Below, in pieces: positions 1 to 13,050 of a stretch of DNA of 64,000 nucleotides; position 1 is the stretch's first letter, and every line of letters begins with the position of its first letter. Both the position numbers and the translations under genes were made by a program. Source of the stretch: Drosophila persimilis (lineage: Eukaryota > Arthropoda > Insecta > Diptera > Drosophilidae); the NCBI RefSeq assembly GCF_003286085.1, contig NW_020825298.1, positions 13,578,001 to 13,642,000 on the forward strand. Reading direction: 5' to 3'. Under the pieces are notes generated by a model, which did no database searches, had not been told where the DNA came from, and worked only from the letters and a program-made list of their open reading frames with translations.

Positions 1-1188
1 ATGATTTTTATTTTTTTCGCTTAAAATAAAACTCAACAGGAATTTACGGCTTCTGTGTTAGAATGTTCGCCAATATTATTGCATATCCTTGTCAAAGGAC
101 CACAAAGCTACACCCTGCGCTAAAATTTTCTTTTTGAAAATACATTAAAATTTTTACGTTATTTTTGGTTTTGTTGTCGGAAACACGTTTAATTAATAAG
201 TATTATTTAATTTTAAAAAAAGTAATTTTGACAATGATTCGTCCGCGAGGTTGCATCTCTGATCAGTGAGCATCATTTTGAGTGCCGAAAATGATCTCTC
301 AACACTAATTTGGCTGTACTTTTCCTCGACTAAGCTCATAATATTTCTGGAAGTTACAGTGGGCATATCCAAGCCGCTAAATATGTGAGCTGTTAACGCC
401 TTAAAGCCTTTTGAGTCAAGTACAGCAAACGGAAGTTTTGCGGCAGTCACCATGTCAATACAGGCATTCTTGACATCATCTTGCCCCATTACCCCCGAAA
501 ACTTCTTTTTCTTTTCGGGCACTTCGGTTTTTTTGTTTTCGGCCAAGGCCATATTCGCCTTTGTGCACCTTTTCTAAGTGCCGCTTTAGATTGCACACAA
601 AATTTCCACTCAAAGTCAATTTGCAAATTTTACACTCAGAAACATTACTTTCCGCGTGGAATGTAAAAAAATTACGCGGAATACAATTACGTTTGCGACC
701 CATCTTGAAACGCGACTAAGAATAATCTCCAAAAACTAAGTATCAATGCATTAACACTCGCGGCTTAAGATAAGCAATTCTAAAAATAGATAAATAAATT
801 GCATGAGCGTAGTCAAGCTCAAGTAAGTCTTCGTAAGTCTTCTTCCCCCCTCAGGTACGACTATGAGCAACTAGCTTTCCTTATCTTTTATTTGTTATTG
901 ATACATAAATGCAGTAGTAACGTAGTTTAAATAAATACAAATATATATATTTACATAAATAACACAAATAAATGCTGAGATTTATTTTGAGCGAAATATA
1001 ATATATAAAAATTAATATAATATATTAATTTATTATTTTTTAAATTTATTTTCAAAAAGAAAATTTTAGCGCAGGGTGTAGCTTTGTGGTCCTTTGACAA
1101 GGATATGCAATAATATTGGCGAACATTCTAACACAGAAGCCGTAAATTCCTGTTGAGTTTTATTTTAAGCGAAAAAAATAAAAATCAT
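1..1188 (-). mobile_element. hAT-family DNA transposon, internally deleted, with long terminal inverted repeats
   Basis: The first ~141 bases and the last ~141 bases (1048-1188) are perfect inverted repeats, very long for a hAT element. Between them, on the minus strand, is a BED-type zinc finger (703 down to about 560: Cys pair in SECKICK, then HLEKVH) and, in a shifted frame (552-193), a short hAT-like segment fused to the family's C-terminal dimerisation block (ERSFSALK...LADESLSKLLFLKLN). The RNase H-like catalytic core that should separate these parts is missing, and the finger and the C-terminal part are in different frames. This is a non-autonomous deletion derivative that could only move with transposase from elsewhere. 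The left end coincides with the window start, so the outer boundary and target-site duplication cannot be checked. Confidence 0.85.
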
Positions 1189-2425
1189 TGATAATCATTA
1201 TTTTTGAGTTTTATTTTTTTTGATCAAGAATAATGATTAATCCTAAGTTTTATCAAATTACTCAAAAATAATGATTATCTGTGAAGAAAATCGTAAAAAA
1301 TCAAAAGTTTACAAATCATGGCGGCAATGCAGAGATATTGTACAAAAATAAAGATTTTGGTGTAAATAGTGTTTTTCTAGGTCCATTAAAAATAAGAGAT
1401 TTTTTTATTAAAAAAAAAAGAAAATAATGATTATTTACGGTCCCTGTTGTAAACAATGCATCAACATTCCACGTGCTGTGACTCTGCCTACACGTTGCTG
1501 CGTCAGTGTTGACATCTCGCTTCTGCGTGAGCTATGGACTATTAAAGTAGTATCAAAGCGAGAGAAAAAGCTTAAACGTCTTGGCTGAGCGAAAATATCT
1601 AAATGAATTTGATATTCTTTGCAGCATGGGAATGTATATGTGAAATGAGGTTGTATGCATCGCTTACAACTAGCTTTGCTTCTTCAAACATTCGGTATCA
1701 AGTTTTGTGGTTGTTTCAGTTTTTTAGAATTTCAAAGTTCTTAACATAGTGAAAAAACAAGCTTATATAAAAAAAAATACCCTTTTTAGTAAAGAAATAA
1801 AAAGTAACCATACAAAAACCACCATAGACACCAAATGTATAAAAAAAGTAATTTTAAAGGCAGAGTTTTATTGGCTTTTGCATAGCATTATCGAATTCAT
1901 TACAATGAAGATTCCACTAGCAGGGTTTTTCTTGCATTAGTGAAATATGTGTACAGATATCTAATTTGAAGGGTATATTAGCTTCGGAGCGCCAAAATAG
2001 GTTTCCTTTCTGATTTTATATATTTTTATGTATACTCGTAACTTTATTTAATATATTTTGAGGTTGAAATTTACTCTCAGAAGCATGAGATTTCGTTAGG
2101 AAAAATATTGGATTGATCAACTCTGCGCATCTGTTGTTAAGTGATTGTTTTTTGTTTCTGTTTATCCAATGCAAGGGAATCTATAATTCGGCGTCCGGCA
2201 GTTTTCAGCAATTTTTAATTGTGTAAAATCGTTTTTTTTTTCTTATTAATTTCCGTGCCAGACTCGCCGTGCGTCATGGAGTGAAAAAACGATCTAAATG
2301 ACCAAACATAATTGTAGAACAATTTTATACCTACGCCTCATAGGGTATGTTGATTTTGTAAAAATATATGTAACAGATTTCCGAACTATTGTTAAAGTGA
2401 ATATATAAATGAATATTATGTATAT

Positions 2426-2460
<35 letters not shown>

Positions 2461-5400
2461 TCTTGGTTAGAATCAATAGTCAATAGTCGAGTTGAGATAT
2501 CCAGGTCTTTCTGTAAGTCTATAGTGACGCTATGTAGATTAAATTTGCTTCAAATATTTTCGACTCCACCATAAAATTGATAAAACTAGAATTTGTTGCT
2601 GTCCAAATTGATCCAAATCAAACTACAATTTTGTAGTTCAACTGTACAATTTTTATCAACATTGGAAGAAATATCAAATAACGCTAACATTTGTACAGAA
2701 TGACTACTTACGAATACCTTTTGGGATTTCAAAGATCAAAAGGATGAAACTAATGGATCTAAAGAGACTATCATCAATTGTTAATGAATCAAATTATACA
2801 CAAAGAAGTTTATTTATAAGACGAGTAGCGGGTATCTAATTGTCGAAGCACACGCCACTAGAATATAATGTTCCGACTGGTCTGCTTTGCCTTTGTTACT
2901 AAGACTTTTCTAAATAAATGAATCATTTTTCCAAATTAGTATTCTTTGCGAAGTGAAATGCAACAAACGTACCATTTTAGGCAATCGTAAAAAACGGAAT
3001 TTGTGTAAATAAAAAAAATTCAGTTGCAAATTGGAAAACCGATTTTCATAATTTATTTGTACAGTTGATTTAGGAGTCACAATGAGTGTGGGATAATAGT
3101 AGGGGATCAGATTCTAAATTGGCTGCGTGGATAGCTTTGAGATAGATAATTTCATCGATTAAATTTATACAACGTCGATATAATAATGACCGCAGAATGA
3201 TACTGCCTTTTCGTTCAAGTCCTCTTCAGTCAGATCCTGAGGCTTGCTTCAATCAAATTTATAGAACGTCGCTACGATAATGTTCGCAGGATGCTAATGC
3301 CTTTTTTCTGGAGTCCTTTTAAGTTAGCTGCTGATACTTTCACAAACACACAAAAAATAACTCCAGGTATTTTAAGGCCTCAATAGAACGTATAAAATTC
3401 CTTGTTTGAATTCAATCTTCGGATCATAGAAAAGTGTGCCGCTGCTGCGCTGCCGGTCACGTAAACGTTTATTACTGTGGTTGCCACCAAAATTTTCCGT
3501 TTTTCCGGCTGTCTATGCAAAATTTTCTTAAAGTTTCTATAATTCAAATTTTCCAAAGCGCTCACTCAGAAAATGACTTTGGCCACTCCTTTTCGTCTCA
3601 CTGTGCGGCGTGTGTACTTTCTTGGTCTTTTTGAAAGATTACGTCATGACCCTATATTGCATTAGCTCATTATTTGTCTTCTGAAATACGAATTTAAGTA
3701 ATTGAGTGTTATGCAACTCAAATTATTCACATTATTATTCAATTGTAGTAAATGAATTACTGAATAAAGAATCGGTAAAATGGGAAATCACATAACGAAT
3801 TATGAATTTTGTCGAAAGGTAGGAAAGCAGTTAAAGCAACTTGCTTCAGATTCGTAGTCCAATACAAAAGCACAATATGTATTCCACTTGTCGACTGTCG
3901 TGGTCAAGACTATAACAGCGGTAGCAACATGGACAGGCGCTACAAATGAGCACAGTGTTATATCCGTCGGGATAACACAACTGTCCATATTTTCACAGTG
4001 TGAAACCTTTCTAAGTGTGGAAACGACATCTGTTTGGCTCAAAGTCTTGACGGCCATCGATCTCCGAAACCTTGTCATGCAAGCTAAAGACGCGGCACTG
4101 GATGTGGAGAATTTTGTATTATATTACCGTACCATTAATTGAAGAAGTCTAATCGTTTCTGAACGATCGGCTAGTTCTAATGTATGCGATCGATACGACT
4201 CCAAACTTCGTCAGGCTCGTTAAGGCTGCAAAGTGTGCAAAGTGTTTCTAGGGATCTGCCAAGGCGCTTGAAAACATCGTATCGTTGTCTCATTGCTTAA
4301 TCCGATCCGTTTCTCACTGCACCAGCTGATCGAAGGTGATTGATTCAATAAGGTCCAGCAAAATGAGTTACCTGCCTTGGTGTTGCAGGGTTTTGTATTT
4401 AAGGGATGTGTACCCACTTGGAGAAATCGAATCTGTATTTGTCTAAATATTTAAAAAAAAATCGTGATTTATTTTCGCCTCGACTAGGCGGACAAAGGTC
4501 TGTTACCCACGGTATGAATCTATAAAACTGAGAGTGTCCGCATGCATATTCACTTCAGGTCACACAGCGCACATACAACTGGTTGTGAGAAAAACTTATT
4601 CAACTTAAAATACACACAATTTCAGACATCTATTAGGAATCAGTTTGGAAACCTGATTTCTTCATTAAGTCCAGAAAATAAACGAAAATCTACTGTGTAC
4701 ATACTCGTATATGTATGTAACTAGAAACGCCAAAGTTATGTTACCTGAATTTTTACTTAATTAAATGTGCTATCAATCTTAATTTGCATCAAAGCGTTCA
4801 GAGAATAAATATTCCATATTTGTATACTAAATTGTGATGCTGGTGCACTTAGCTCTATTATGGCTGGTAAGATATAATTAGTTGAACTTTGAAAAGCACA
4901 GTGGTCGATTTCACTTATCCGAACGAAATCAATAACCTTTAAAATAATAAGCTTTTGTTACTTTTCTCGACTCAGTACTTTAGTCTTAATTTTACTTTTC
5001 CAACATTTCAAATAATCTAATAGAAGATTTTATCAAATAAAAAAAATAACCATTTGAATGACGTGATAGATTTTTGGAAAGGCTCGTTGGTGATGCCATT
5101 GGCAAGTAATTAGACAAAACTACCTGTTATTTCTCCTTAAAAAATCATGGCAGTACAAAGTAGTACAGTACAGAGGCAGATATACAAAACAAAAAAAATG
5201 CGAAACATAATTTATAATTGAGCAAAAAGACAAACTGTCTATAATATAAAAATGCTTTGTTGGTCCGTATGTATGACCTAAAACTCGAAGAGTTCTGCAC
5301 CGATCGAGCTGAAATTTTTACACAATTCGGAAAATCGCGATTTTTGTGCGAATATCTTCACAAGTATTCTTTCTTTTTGAAATACCCGAAAGTTTTTGCT

Positions 5401-6163
5401 TTTGACCTGTTTAGTTTAGTCACAATAATTATTTTCTGCTAAGTTCTTCTTTTGTACTTATACTTCTGCACTGTACTGCCTTTAATTTGGATGAGACTGC
5501 CGAAATGTTTTGAAGCAAACGTAACAACTTACTTTTTTATTTCTTTTCATTTAAAGGTCTGAAAAGTCAGAGTAATGCAATATTATATTTTTTTATAAAA
5601 ACTAAAATATTAACAAAACTTAAAATTAGTTCGATAAGCTAGAAAAGTTATTATCTTGAAACAATTTTTTTTGTTTGTATGTAATCAATTTTTGTCTGCT
5701 ATCCAAAACCATATTTACGCTTCGAATTAAACCGACTTTTTCTGATAGCTTTGAGGCTTTACAAATTATTAAAAAAATATAGTTTGTTTTGAATTGTAAT
5801 TCTTTCTGTTTTACATAACCTAAGTTTCTCACATCTGATTGTATTGAACTTTCCATTCTAAAAAGCTGAAATACTTCGTAGTGTTGTCCGTCTGTCTGTC
5901 CGTCTGTCTTGTTTCAAGCCTAGTTTTTAAAGACTATAAGAGCTGGACCAATTACATTTTATATCAAGGCTCCTGGGATAGTGCACTGTGACACTGCCTC
6001 TGAAAAGAAAATTTAAAATTACCAAATTGTAAAAATTAGAAAAAAGGACCAAAGTTTCATAAAAAATGTTAAATCCCCAAATCTATCCGAAAAAGTCAGT
6101 TTTGTTAAAAGCTGTAATGTAAATGTAACTTTTATAAATGGATATATCGTTTCTTCTTTTAAG
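1189..6163. other. AT-rich intergenic or intronic DNA, no gene recognised
   Basis: No supported exon was found. Near 1195-1280 and 1420-1435 there are several AATAATGATTATT-like words, including an inverted pair at about 1196-1212 and 1258-1275 next to the hAT end. A (TA)n microsatellite lies near 2430-2456. Since the loh-like gene that follows lacks its 5' exons, part of this stretch may be one of its introns. Confidence 0.5.
5870..6010 (+). repeat. DINE-1/SGM (mini-me) repeat fragment
   Basis: It has a GTCC/GTCT microsatellite followed by the phrase GACTATAAGAGCTGGACCA and a region on the theme of 'suppressed to a control value of the peak', the usual order in DINE-1-type Helitron-derived repeats of Drosophila. 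Related copies occur elsewhere in this window. Confidence 0.6.
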
Positions 6164-8139
6164 GCCGTTAACGCTAGTGGTTCCATTAATGGAGCGTATG
6201 CGCACAGTGGCTCTGTTAGTTGTGGAGGATTGTTATGCCGGCCAGTAACAGGAATTTTTACTCGAGATCCACAACCAGACGATGGCTTGGTTCACGTTGC
6301 TACGATTCCAACTGGTGCCTCGAATATATCGATAACTGAGCTAAGAAATAGTCTTAATTTGCTAGGTAAAACTATATGTGATTTACAATTTTTTTACCGG
6401 CCTAATAAGCACCGATTATTGTCGATCGAAAGTTTTACGTACTTCCCAGCAAAAAAGCATAGTTAATAGCGAAAGTAATGTGTCGGAAAGCGGATCGTAT
6501 GAAGCGGTCGGTGCTACATTTGACTATCACCGAATCGATGGAGTCCAGAACTCGGAAGGAGTTACCGAATGGATAACAAGTACTGGGCCAATAAGGGACT
6601 CATTGGACCTTTTGGTACTGATATTCTATTATCTTAGATCTCAGATTATATAAAACTAATTCTATTTATTTTTGTAGGTATTTGGGAAAAATCGAAATCC
6701 TGGTATTAAGTATGAGTACATGCTTCCAATAATATCTGATTCTGAAGAAAACGAGCTCTCTGTGGAAAATATGAATAGTTTTTTACGAGCTGGAGGGGAG
6801 GATGCTAGTGTTTTAAGTAGTTCACGTCCAGGGCGACGACGTAACTTTACCTGGAAAGTGGTAGGGTTCAGGGCCTGTACAAAGTCCTGCGGTGGGGGTG
6901 TACAAGCACCTATCGTACGTTGCATTCGCGAAAATCTTTTACGTTATTACTCACAACGCCGGTGCATTCATTCTGTAAAGCCAGTGCTCAATGAGAACTT
7001 ATTGCACTGCAACACACAACCATGCCCCGCCTATTGGCACTTTGAGAAATGGGGCGAATGTCGCTGCCTGCATGAAGGGGCATTTAGACGTCGTGAGGTA
7101 AGTTGCCTGCAAGAACTTGCATCTGGAACTGTTATACACGTTGATAGCACTGCATGTATGGAAGAGATGCCACCCACTCAGAAGCAATGTGAGTGTCCAA
7201 ACAATCGAAGTCGTGACTCTTCTCGTTATCGTCTACACACACACTCCGGGTCCGCGAATAGTACACGAAGACAACGTATCATGGTTGATAATAGTAGCAT
7301 AAATGCAGTCTGGTTAACTTCCGAATGGAATCAGTATTGTTCTGCTACGTGTGGTTTAGGTGTAGAGTATCGTACAATATTCTGTGATCGATCTGAGGTT
7401 GGTGCGGTTCGTTGTGATCACAACAAAACTCCAGAAAATCGACGCCCATGCGTAAGACCTAGTTGTGAAGATGGCGAGTGGTTTGTTGGGCCTTGGTCGT
7501 CTTGTAATGGGGATTGCTTTAACCTTGGACGAACTCGAGTGGTACTATGCATACAAAATAAATTAATTGTGGATCATAAAAAGTGCAAGTTGGAGCTACA
7601 ACCGCAATCGTTTGAAAAATGCTCTCATGATGAAGGAGAAATTACTTACTGCGCTCCTCGCTGGCATTATTCTGAATGGTCCCAGGTAAAAAGCAATTTT
7701 TAAACACATTTTACAACTATTAAATGTATTTTATGTTAATGTGTAATTTTAAAGTGTACCAAATCTTGCGATGGTGGAACACAGCGACGCAGCGTAAGAT
7801 GCTTGGAATACAATGCAACCCTTAATAGCTTACAGGACTCAACCAGATGTCGGTATGCGGCCAGGGAGCCAATATTTCGCAGCTGCAATACAAATGACTG
7901 TGATGGTACATTATAACATTACAATTAATTGTCGCTTAATTTTTCTGAAATAAGTAATGCTCGTACATAGGTAAATTTTCAATAAATTTCAATTCCGTTT
8001 TTCAGAACATCACCAAAATTACTCTTCATCTACGTGTACCGATAAACTTCCCAACTGCAAGTGGGCTGCGCAAGGAAAGCTGTGTAGCTACGATTACTAC
8101 CGTACGAGTTGCTGTATCTCTTGCTCAGGCAGAGTTTAG
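6164..8139 (+). CDS. loh: ADAMTS-like secreted matrix protein (lonely heart type), 3' exons only
   Basis: Coding join(6164..6365,6433..6614,6678..7685,7755..7905,8006..8139), all phases consistent and stop at 8137-8139. The first exon visible starts at the end of the cysteine-rich region and enters the ADAMTS spacer (CRPVTGIFTR, then VATIPTGASNISITELR). Next come at least four thrombospondin type-1 repeats, each with a Cys-Gly/Asp-Gly core (CTKSCGGGVQ, CSATCGLGVEYR, CTKSCDGGTQRR), and a C-terminal PLAC domain (CTDKLPNC to CCISCSG). There is no metalloprotease module, so a non-catalytic extracellular matrix role fits, as known for Drosophila Loh in anchoring pericardin. The signal peptide and N-terminal repeats were not found upstream within the window. 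Papilin has a similar TSP and PLAC layout, but no Kunitz domains are seen here. Confidence 0.75.
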
Positions 8140-8239
8140 TGGTAATCTAAAATGCAGCTGCAAAAATGATTATTTTATCGAATACAAATATTTACCAACC
8201 CAATTTTATCAATAATAACTTATATTCCTTATAATAAAT

Positions 8240-8545
8240 CTAATCGAATTTTGTATGGCCAAGAATTATTTTAAAACTGTACTCATATTTATTCCCGATA
8301 CCTAAAGAGTGTAGGAGTAAATAAGATTTGTGGTGGAAGTGGATGTGTTTACCACCCAAAAGGAAGCATATCCGACCCCATAGAGTGTATATATTCTTGA
8401 TCAGCATCAACAGCAAGCCGAGTCGATATAGCCATGTCTGTCTGTCCGTCCCTCCCGATGAGTGCCTAGATCTCAAAGACTATAATAGCTAGAGCATCCA
8501 AATTTTGTATCCGGTCTCTTGTGATATCCCACTGTTACAAGTGTA
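8240..8545 (+). repeat. DINE-1/SGM repeat fragment
   Basis: Contains the family signature: a TATATATTCTTGATCAGCATC-like core, a block reading as 'cgagtcgatatagccatg', a GTCTGTCTGTCCGTCC microsatellite, and CTCAAAGACTATAATAGCTAG. It lies between the converging loh-like and ppk genes. Confidence 0.7.
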
Positions 8546-8753
8546 TTTCAAAATACCAATGTATCCATATATTTAATAAATTATACATTGAGGTACCGAA
8601 ATAAATGAGCAGCCTTAAATAGCTTTTAAGACATACCACTCATCACTTCTAATATCTTGTAACCGAATTTTCTTAAATTATCTGCTATCGCGCTCATGCT
8701 CATTGCTTCGAATTAATTAAATTACAAAAAAAAATTGGAGATATTTACATACA

Positions 8754-11700
8754 TTAGATTGTATAGCCAAGTATTTGCCAAACTAATCGGATTGTAAAAA
8801 AGTAAAAAAGCTCAGCTAAGCCCAAAACACTGAATCCGAGAAACAGTCCTGCAGTTCCGCCAATGGAAACTAAAAAAGCATATATATATATGTATATATT
8901 ATTTGTACAATGTAAAGATGTGTGCTTACCTAAGAGATCGGTAAAGGAAAATATGACTTGTCGCTTAAGCCTATTCTGGGGCCAAGTTTTCATAGAAATA
9001 GCACTTCCTATACTTCCGAGTAGCTGTTTCGATCCTATCATGGGCTAAAATAACGAACACATTTTTGTACAGCATCACGAACTACCATACTACCATATAT
9101 ATACTTACCAGAGCACTTTTTGTTGTAACTACTGCATCAAGGCAGTTCTGTTCACAGTGGCATGTCGCTGGCTTATCATGGAAACCATTTTCTTCGTACA
9201 GTTTAAGAAAAAAATCTGTGAATTAAACCATACTGTATGAAATAACTAAATACGCGTGTATTTATTGTTATCTAACTTAACTATGTATATACTATAGTAT
9301 ATTATATTTTCTTTAGTCTATCTAAAATCCGTGACTTAAACTAGTGTTTTTAAAATAATTTATTATTTTTATTTACCTTAACTTTGATTTGTTACGGAGT
9401 GAATTACCTGACTTATATTTTTTTGGTCTCAAATGGAATTAATTTATGTTCTCCCAGCTAACTTTCATTACCCCTTCTTAGGGAAGCTGAAAGCTGGAGC
9501 TTTAATTATACCCGATACTCAAAAAGAGTTTAATGGTATATTAGTTTTGTGGGGAGAGTGGATGTGTGTAATGCCCAGGAGGAAACGTTTCCGACTTCAT
9601 AAAGTATATATATTCTTGATCAGCATCAATAGCCGATTCGATTGACCCATGTCTGTCTGTTCGTCTGGACATATAAGCGCCTAGATTTTAACAATCTTAC
9701 CTAAGACTATTATATCCCATAGTTTCAAAGAAATCAAAAGATCTCTTGCAAATCACTTTACGTTTCACGGAGTCTTGCCGTTGTACAACATTTGCTTGTC
9801 TTTTATAACGTCAGTTCCCGAACAAAGAGAAAACTAATTAAAATTCCTGAACTCTCTTAACCTGGACACGTTAGAATAGTTTAATGAAAATAGAAAAAAA
9901 CACTGCAGAAAACTGTCGCCTGCACTTATTTAGCACAAGATGTGGTTAATACATATTTGTTGGGAGCAAAGCGACTATAAAGTCAATTCAATGCAAAATG
10001 TCTAATAACTAATAACTTACATTACTCATCATATGCTGCTGCTATACCAATAAAATAAAGATTTCGTTGAGTCCTGTTAGAAAATTATAGTAGTTTTGGT
10101 TACAGCTTTAAGCATATTCTTGTAACCCTCGGCAGCCCGACGCTATTGTAAATTTCTTGCTTGTTCTTTATATCACTTTCGTTGAGATAGCTTATTTGCA
10201 TAGAAACAGACGTACATACATCTCAGCTAACGAATTGTTTTTGAATATTTTAAACATATAAATCAAAAATATTTATACTCACTTGCATGTTTTGGGAAAC
10301 ACGATTTAAGAATTTTATAATTACACACCGGCTTAGGTTCTGCAACTGAAATAACAAAAAGGCTTTGACATAGTATGTATTTTCTTACTTATACAGTTGA
10401 ACTTCCGTATATTTCAATCTACAACGGATGGCACCAGCGTTTAGGAAGCACATTACGTCAAACTCTGTATGTCGAAGACTCCATATGTCAAATGTTTTCT
10501 TTGGAAGTTCAACTGTATGCAATGTTGTAGAGATATTTTATTGCTTACTACGGTTTGGATAAAAGTGAGGAATACATTTACAAATTTTGTAAGCAAGATT
10601 AATTCGACACTCTTGTTGACAAATATTTCTAGTATAGAATGGAAAATGGGTCAGATTGGATTCGTGATAGAAACGACATTTTCTTTGTCCAATGGTAGCT
10701 TCTCTATAAAAAAGAAAAATTAATAAATTAAACAATTAATAAACAGGTTCAAAGACTTGCTTCTCAAGGTTTTCCTCAGCAATTATCTCTTCGCTTTCGG
10801 GATCATAAACAACACCTTCTTCAGTGTACCCAAAATTATTATCTACTTTCATTACCTCAAAAGCTGAATGAATATAGCTCTATAATACAAAGAAAAAAAA
10901 TAAAACAGTTTATTCATTACCAGTGATCGCGTTATACATATGAACATACATCTATAGCTTCGCTACTAAAGCCCAATAAAGTGAATCCAACATCCTTTTC
11001 AAAAAACGAGCCGATCTGCGCTTTTAGTAATCTTCGGCTTTGTTCATATTTGTTAACTTCAGGATAAACTCCAAATATCAAGTAACGCGAGCTGTACTCT
11101 TCCCCCAGCTTTGAGTTACCTAAGTAGCACAAGCCGTATTCCGTGAGAACTTGTCGTACATGAATATTAATCTGTCCATCGATACTACGGGTTCGTTGCT
11201 TTTCCACAGGCTCATAAGAGCTATCATAGGTAAGATTATAAATTAGCTCCATGTATAAAGCTGGTTTAATACCGAGAACATTAAGTAATTTGTCTATATA
11301 CTCGCTTTCCGGAATGTTTTGAAAATTTTTGTATGTAGAATTTGCCAAATTTTCAATGAATCCCCAAAATTCCTCTTTGTATTGTCCTTTAATGCCATTT
11401 TTCCTGAAATTCGGTAACCAAAATGTAAATTTTAAAATAAAAAAAATTATATTAACAATTACCGACAGTAGTCACTGAATAAACTTTCGTTAATTCGTTG
11501 CATTGGGCATACTGTTAAACTTGGTATCGTAGTATTCCAAAAGTGGTAGTTTCGCTAAAGGTTTGAAAAATACAAAATATGTATCATTTTTTCATAGTTT
11601 AAAGTACATATGTATGGTTTTACTTCTAATCCGATGTGTGTACTCTTGGTGTAGTATCGATCGATAGAAGATAGGCAGACCACAATACAGAAATATATAG

Positions 11701-12383
11701 AAACCACCAACAAAATAAGCCACAGGAATCTAAAAAATAAACAAGAATCAAAGGTTACCATCACACTGATGTACATATTGTAACAAAAGGGCTGATCATG
11801 TAGGCCGAACATTGAATTGTCGTTGATTGGAATAACACATATAGTCTCTGCAAAAAATAAAGTCTGTCTGCATTTTGAAAAGTAACTCTCTATTTTTATT
11901 CCTCAATCCGGAAATAAACATTGAACAACGGTGCAATAGGCTCGTGAAGTCCATTCAGAAAGCCTTTCTATTATTTAACATAGAAATAAGTTAGTCTAGC
12001 CAGTTAAAGCCTATTTTGATTCTGTTGGCGAATAATAAATAATAAAGGCTTCCTTCTGGACGCTGTACACAAAACTAATATACCCTTGTGTCTTGTAGCC
12101 GATGTGGAATTAAGGCCTTTGCTACAGCGTCAACCGGTAACCCTCTAAATTGATTTAATATAAGGTCTGATTTAATACAACCATTTGAGCATTAGTTTAC
12201 AAAAAGGAAATCGAACAAGGATTTCGTTAAGGCGAAAAGCCGCGATACTTACCTCTCCAGAAAAGTAAACATTTTTTCGACAACATATTTGAATCCATGT
12301 ATGCAACACTTTTGAAAGTATACCTTAATATAGTTTACTATTGCTTTCGGCCATCTCCAATAACTGTAGGACTTTTGTATCAT
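8754..12383 (-). CDS. Pickpocket family DEG/ENaC sodium channel subunit
   Basis: Ten exons, complement(join(8754..8869,8930..9044,9109..9215,10283..10345,10549..10703,10761..10879,10950..11403,11463..11554,11624..11729,12253..12383)), give 485 residues, the usual ppk length. The N-terminus has the family motif before TM1 (CCIHGFKYVVEK), then TM1 (FLWLILLVVSIYFCIVVCL). The extracellular part has the post-TM1 VCP motif (PSLTVCP), QRKCRF and the cysteine-rich region (ICQQECRINLAYKICKC, then CHCEQNC). TM2 (GGTAGLFLGFSVLGLAELFY) carries the pore and the GxS-like selectivity region, followed by a short tail. These proteins form amiloride-sensitive trimeric channels used in taste, mechanosensation and fluid uptake. 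All exon phases agree if the intron at 10704-10760 uses a GC-AG boundary. Which ppk this is cannot be told without alignment. Confidence 0.88.
9440..9720 (+). repeat. DINE-1/SGM repeat fragment in a ppk intron
   Basis: ATACCCGATACTCAAAAAGAG, TTCTTGATCAGCATCAATAG and GTCTGTCTGTTCGTCTG occur in the family order. It lies in the ~1.07-kb intron between ppk exons 7 and 8 (9216-10282), antisense to the gene. Confidence 0.75.
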
Positions 12384-12784
12384 TTCTTGAAACCTATGTC
12401 AGCCGCACGTATATTGTCAATAATTGATGTATTCAACAGTCATACTGTAAGATAGAAAGCATACAAATTTATTCATATGAACATACATACGTATGTATAT
12501 GTATAAAAAAATCTGTTTTTGTCCAAGCGACCCATCAACGCACATCCCAAATGGATAAGCATAGACACATATGTACATTCACGCATGCCCCGGTTTTCAC
12601 TTCCGCAAAAATATTCCTATTTATTTTTGAAAACGGAAAAATTGGTGCTCCTGTTGAGTCGGTCTCAATAGTCTTCTTAAATCTTTAAGGTCCGGCCTTT
12701 ATAATTTTGTTTCGTGCTCCGGCTCCATAATTCAAACTCAAATTCAATTCAAAATCCCTTTCGATCTGTTAATTTACTAAATTT

Positions 12785-13050
12785 TGTAAGCTGATACTCA
12801 AAAAGAGTTTAGCGGTATATTAGATTTGTGGTAAAAATGCATGTGTGTAACGCTCAGGAGGAAACGTTTCCTACTTCATAAAGTATAAATTCTTGATCAG
12901 CCTCAATAGCCGAGTCAATTGAGCTATGTCTGTTTGTTCGCCTGTCCGTCCATCCGTCTGTCCGTCTTGTTTGACGCCTAGTTTTTAAAGACTATAAGAG
13001 CCAGAGAAACGAAATTTCTGTATTTATACTCACTGAATCAAGTTTGTTGC
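12785..13050 (+). repeat. DINE-1/SGM repeat fragment
   Basis: Same signature as the copy at 9440: GATACTCAAAAAGAGTTTAG, TTCTTGATCAGCCTCAATAG, CCGTCTGTCCGTCTTG, and GACTATAAGAGCCAGAG. It lies just upstream of the ppk start at 12383. Confidence 0.75.

Noticed and set aside
3800-4142. Opposed 84- and 92-codon frames near 4 kb
   Set aside because: No domain, no splice or promoter context, and both strands open over the same bases, as expected by chance.
5880-5915. GTCC/GTCT repeats as a CRISPR-like or regulatory array
   Set aside because: This is the known microsatellite part of DINE-1/mini-me repeats.
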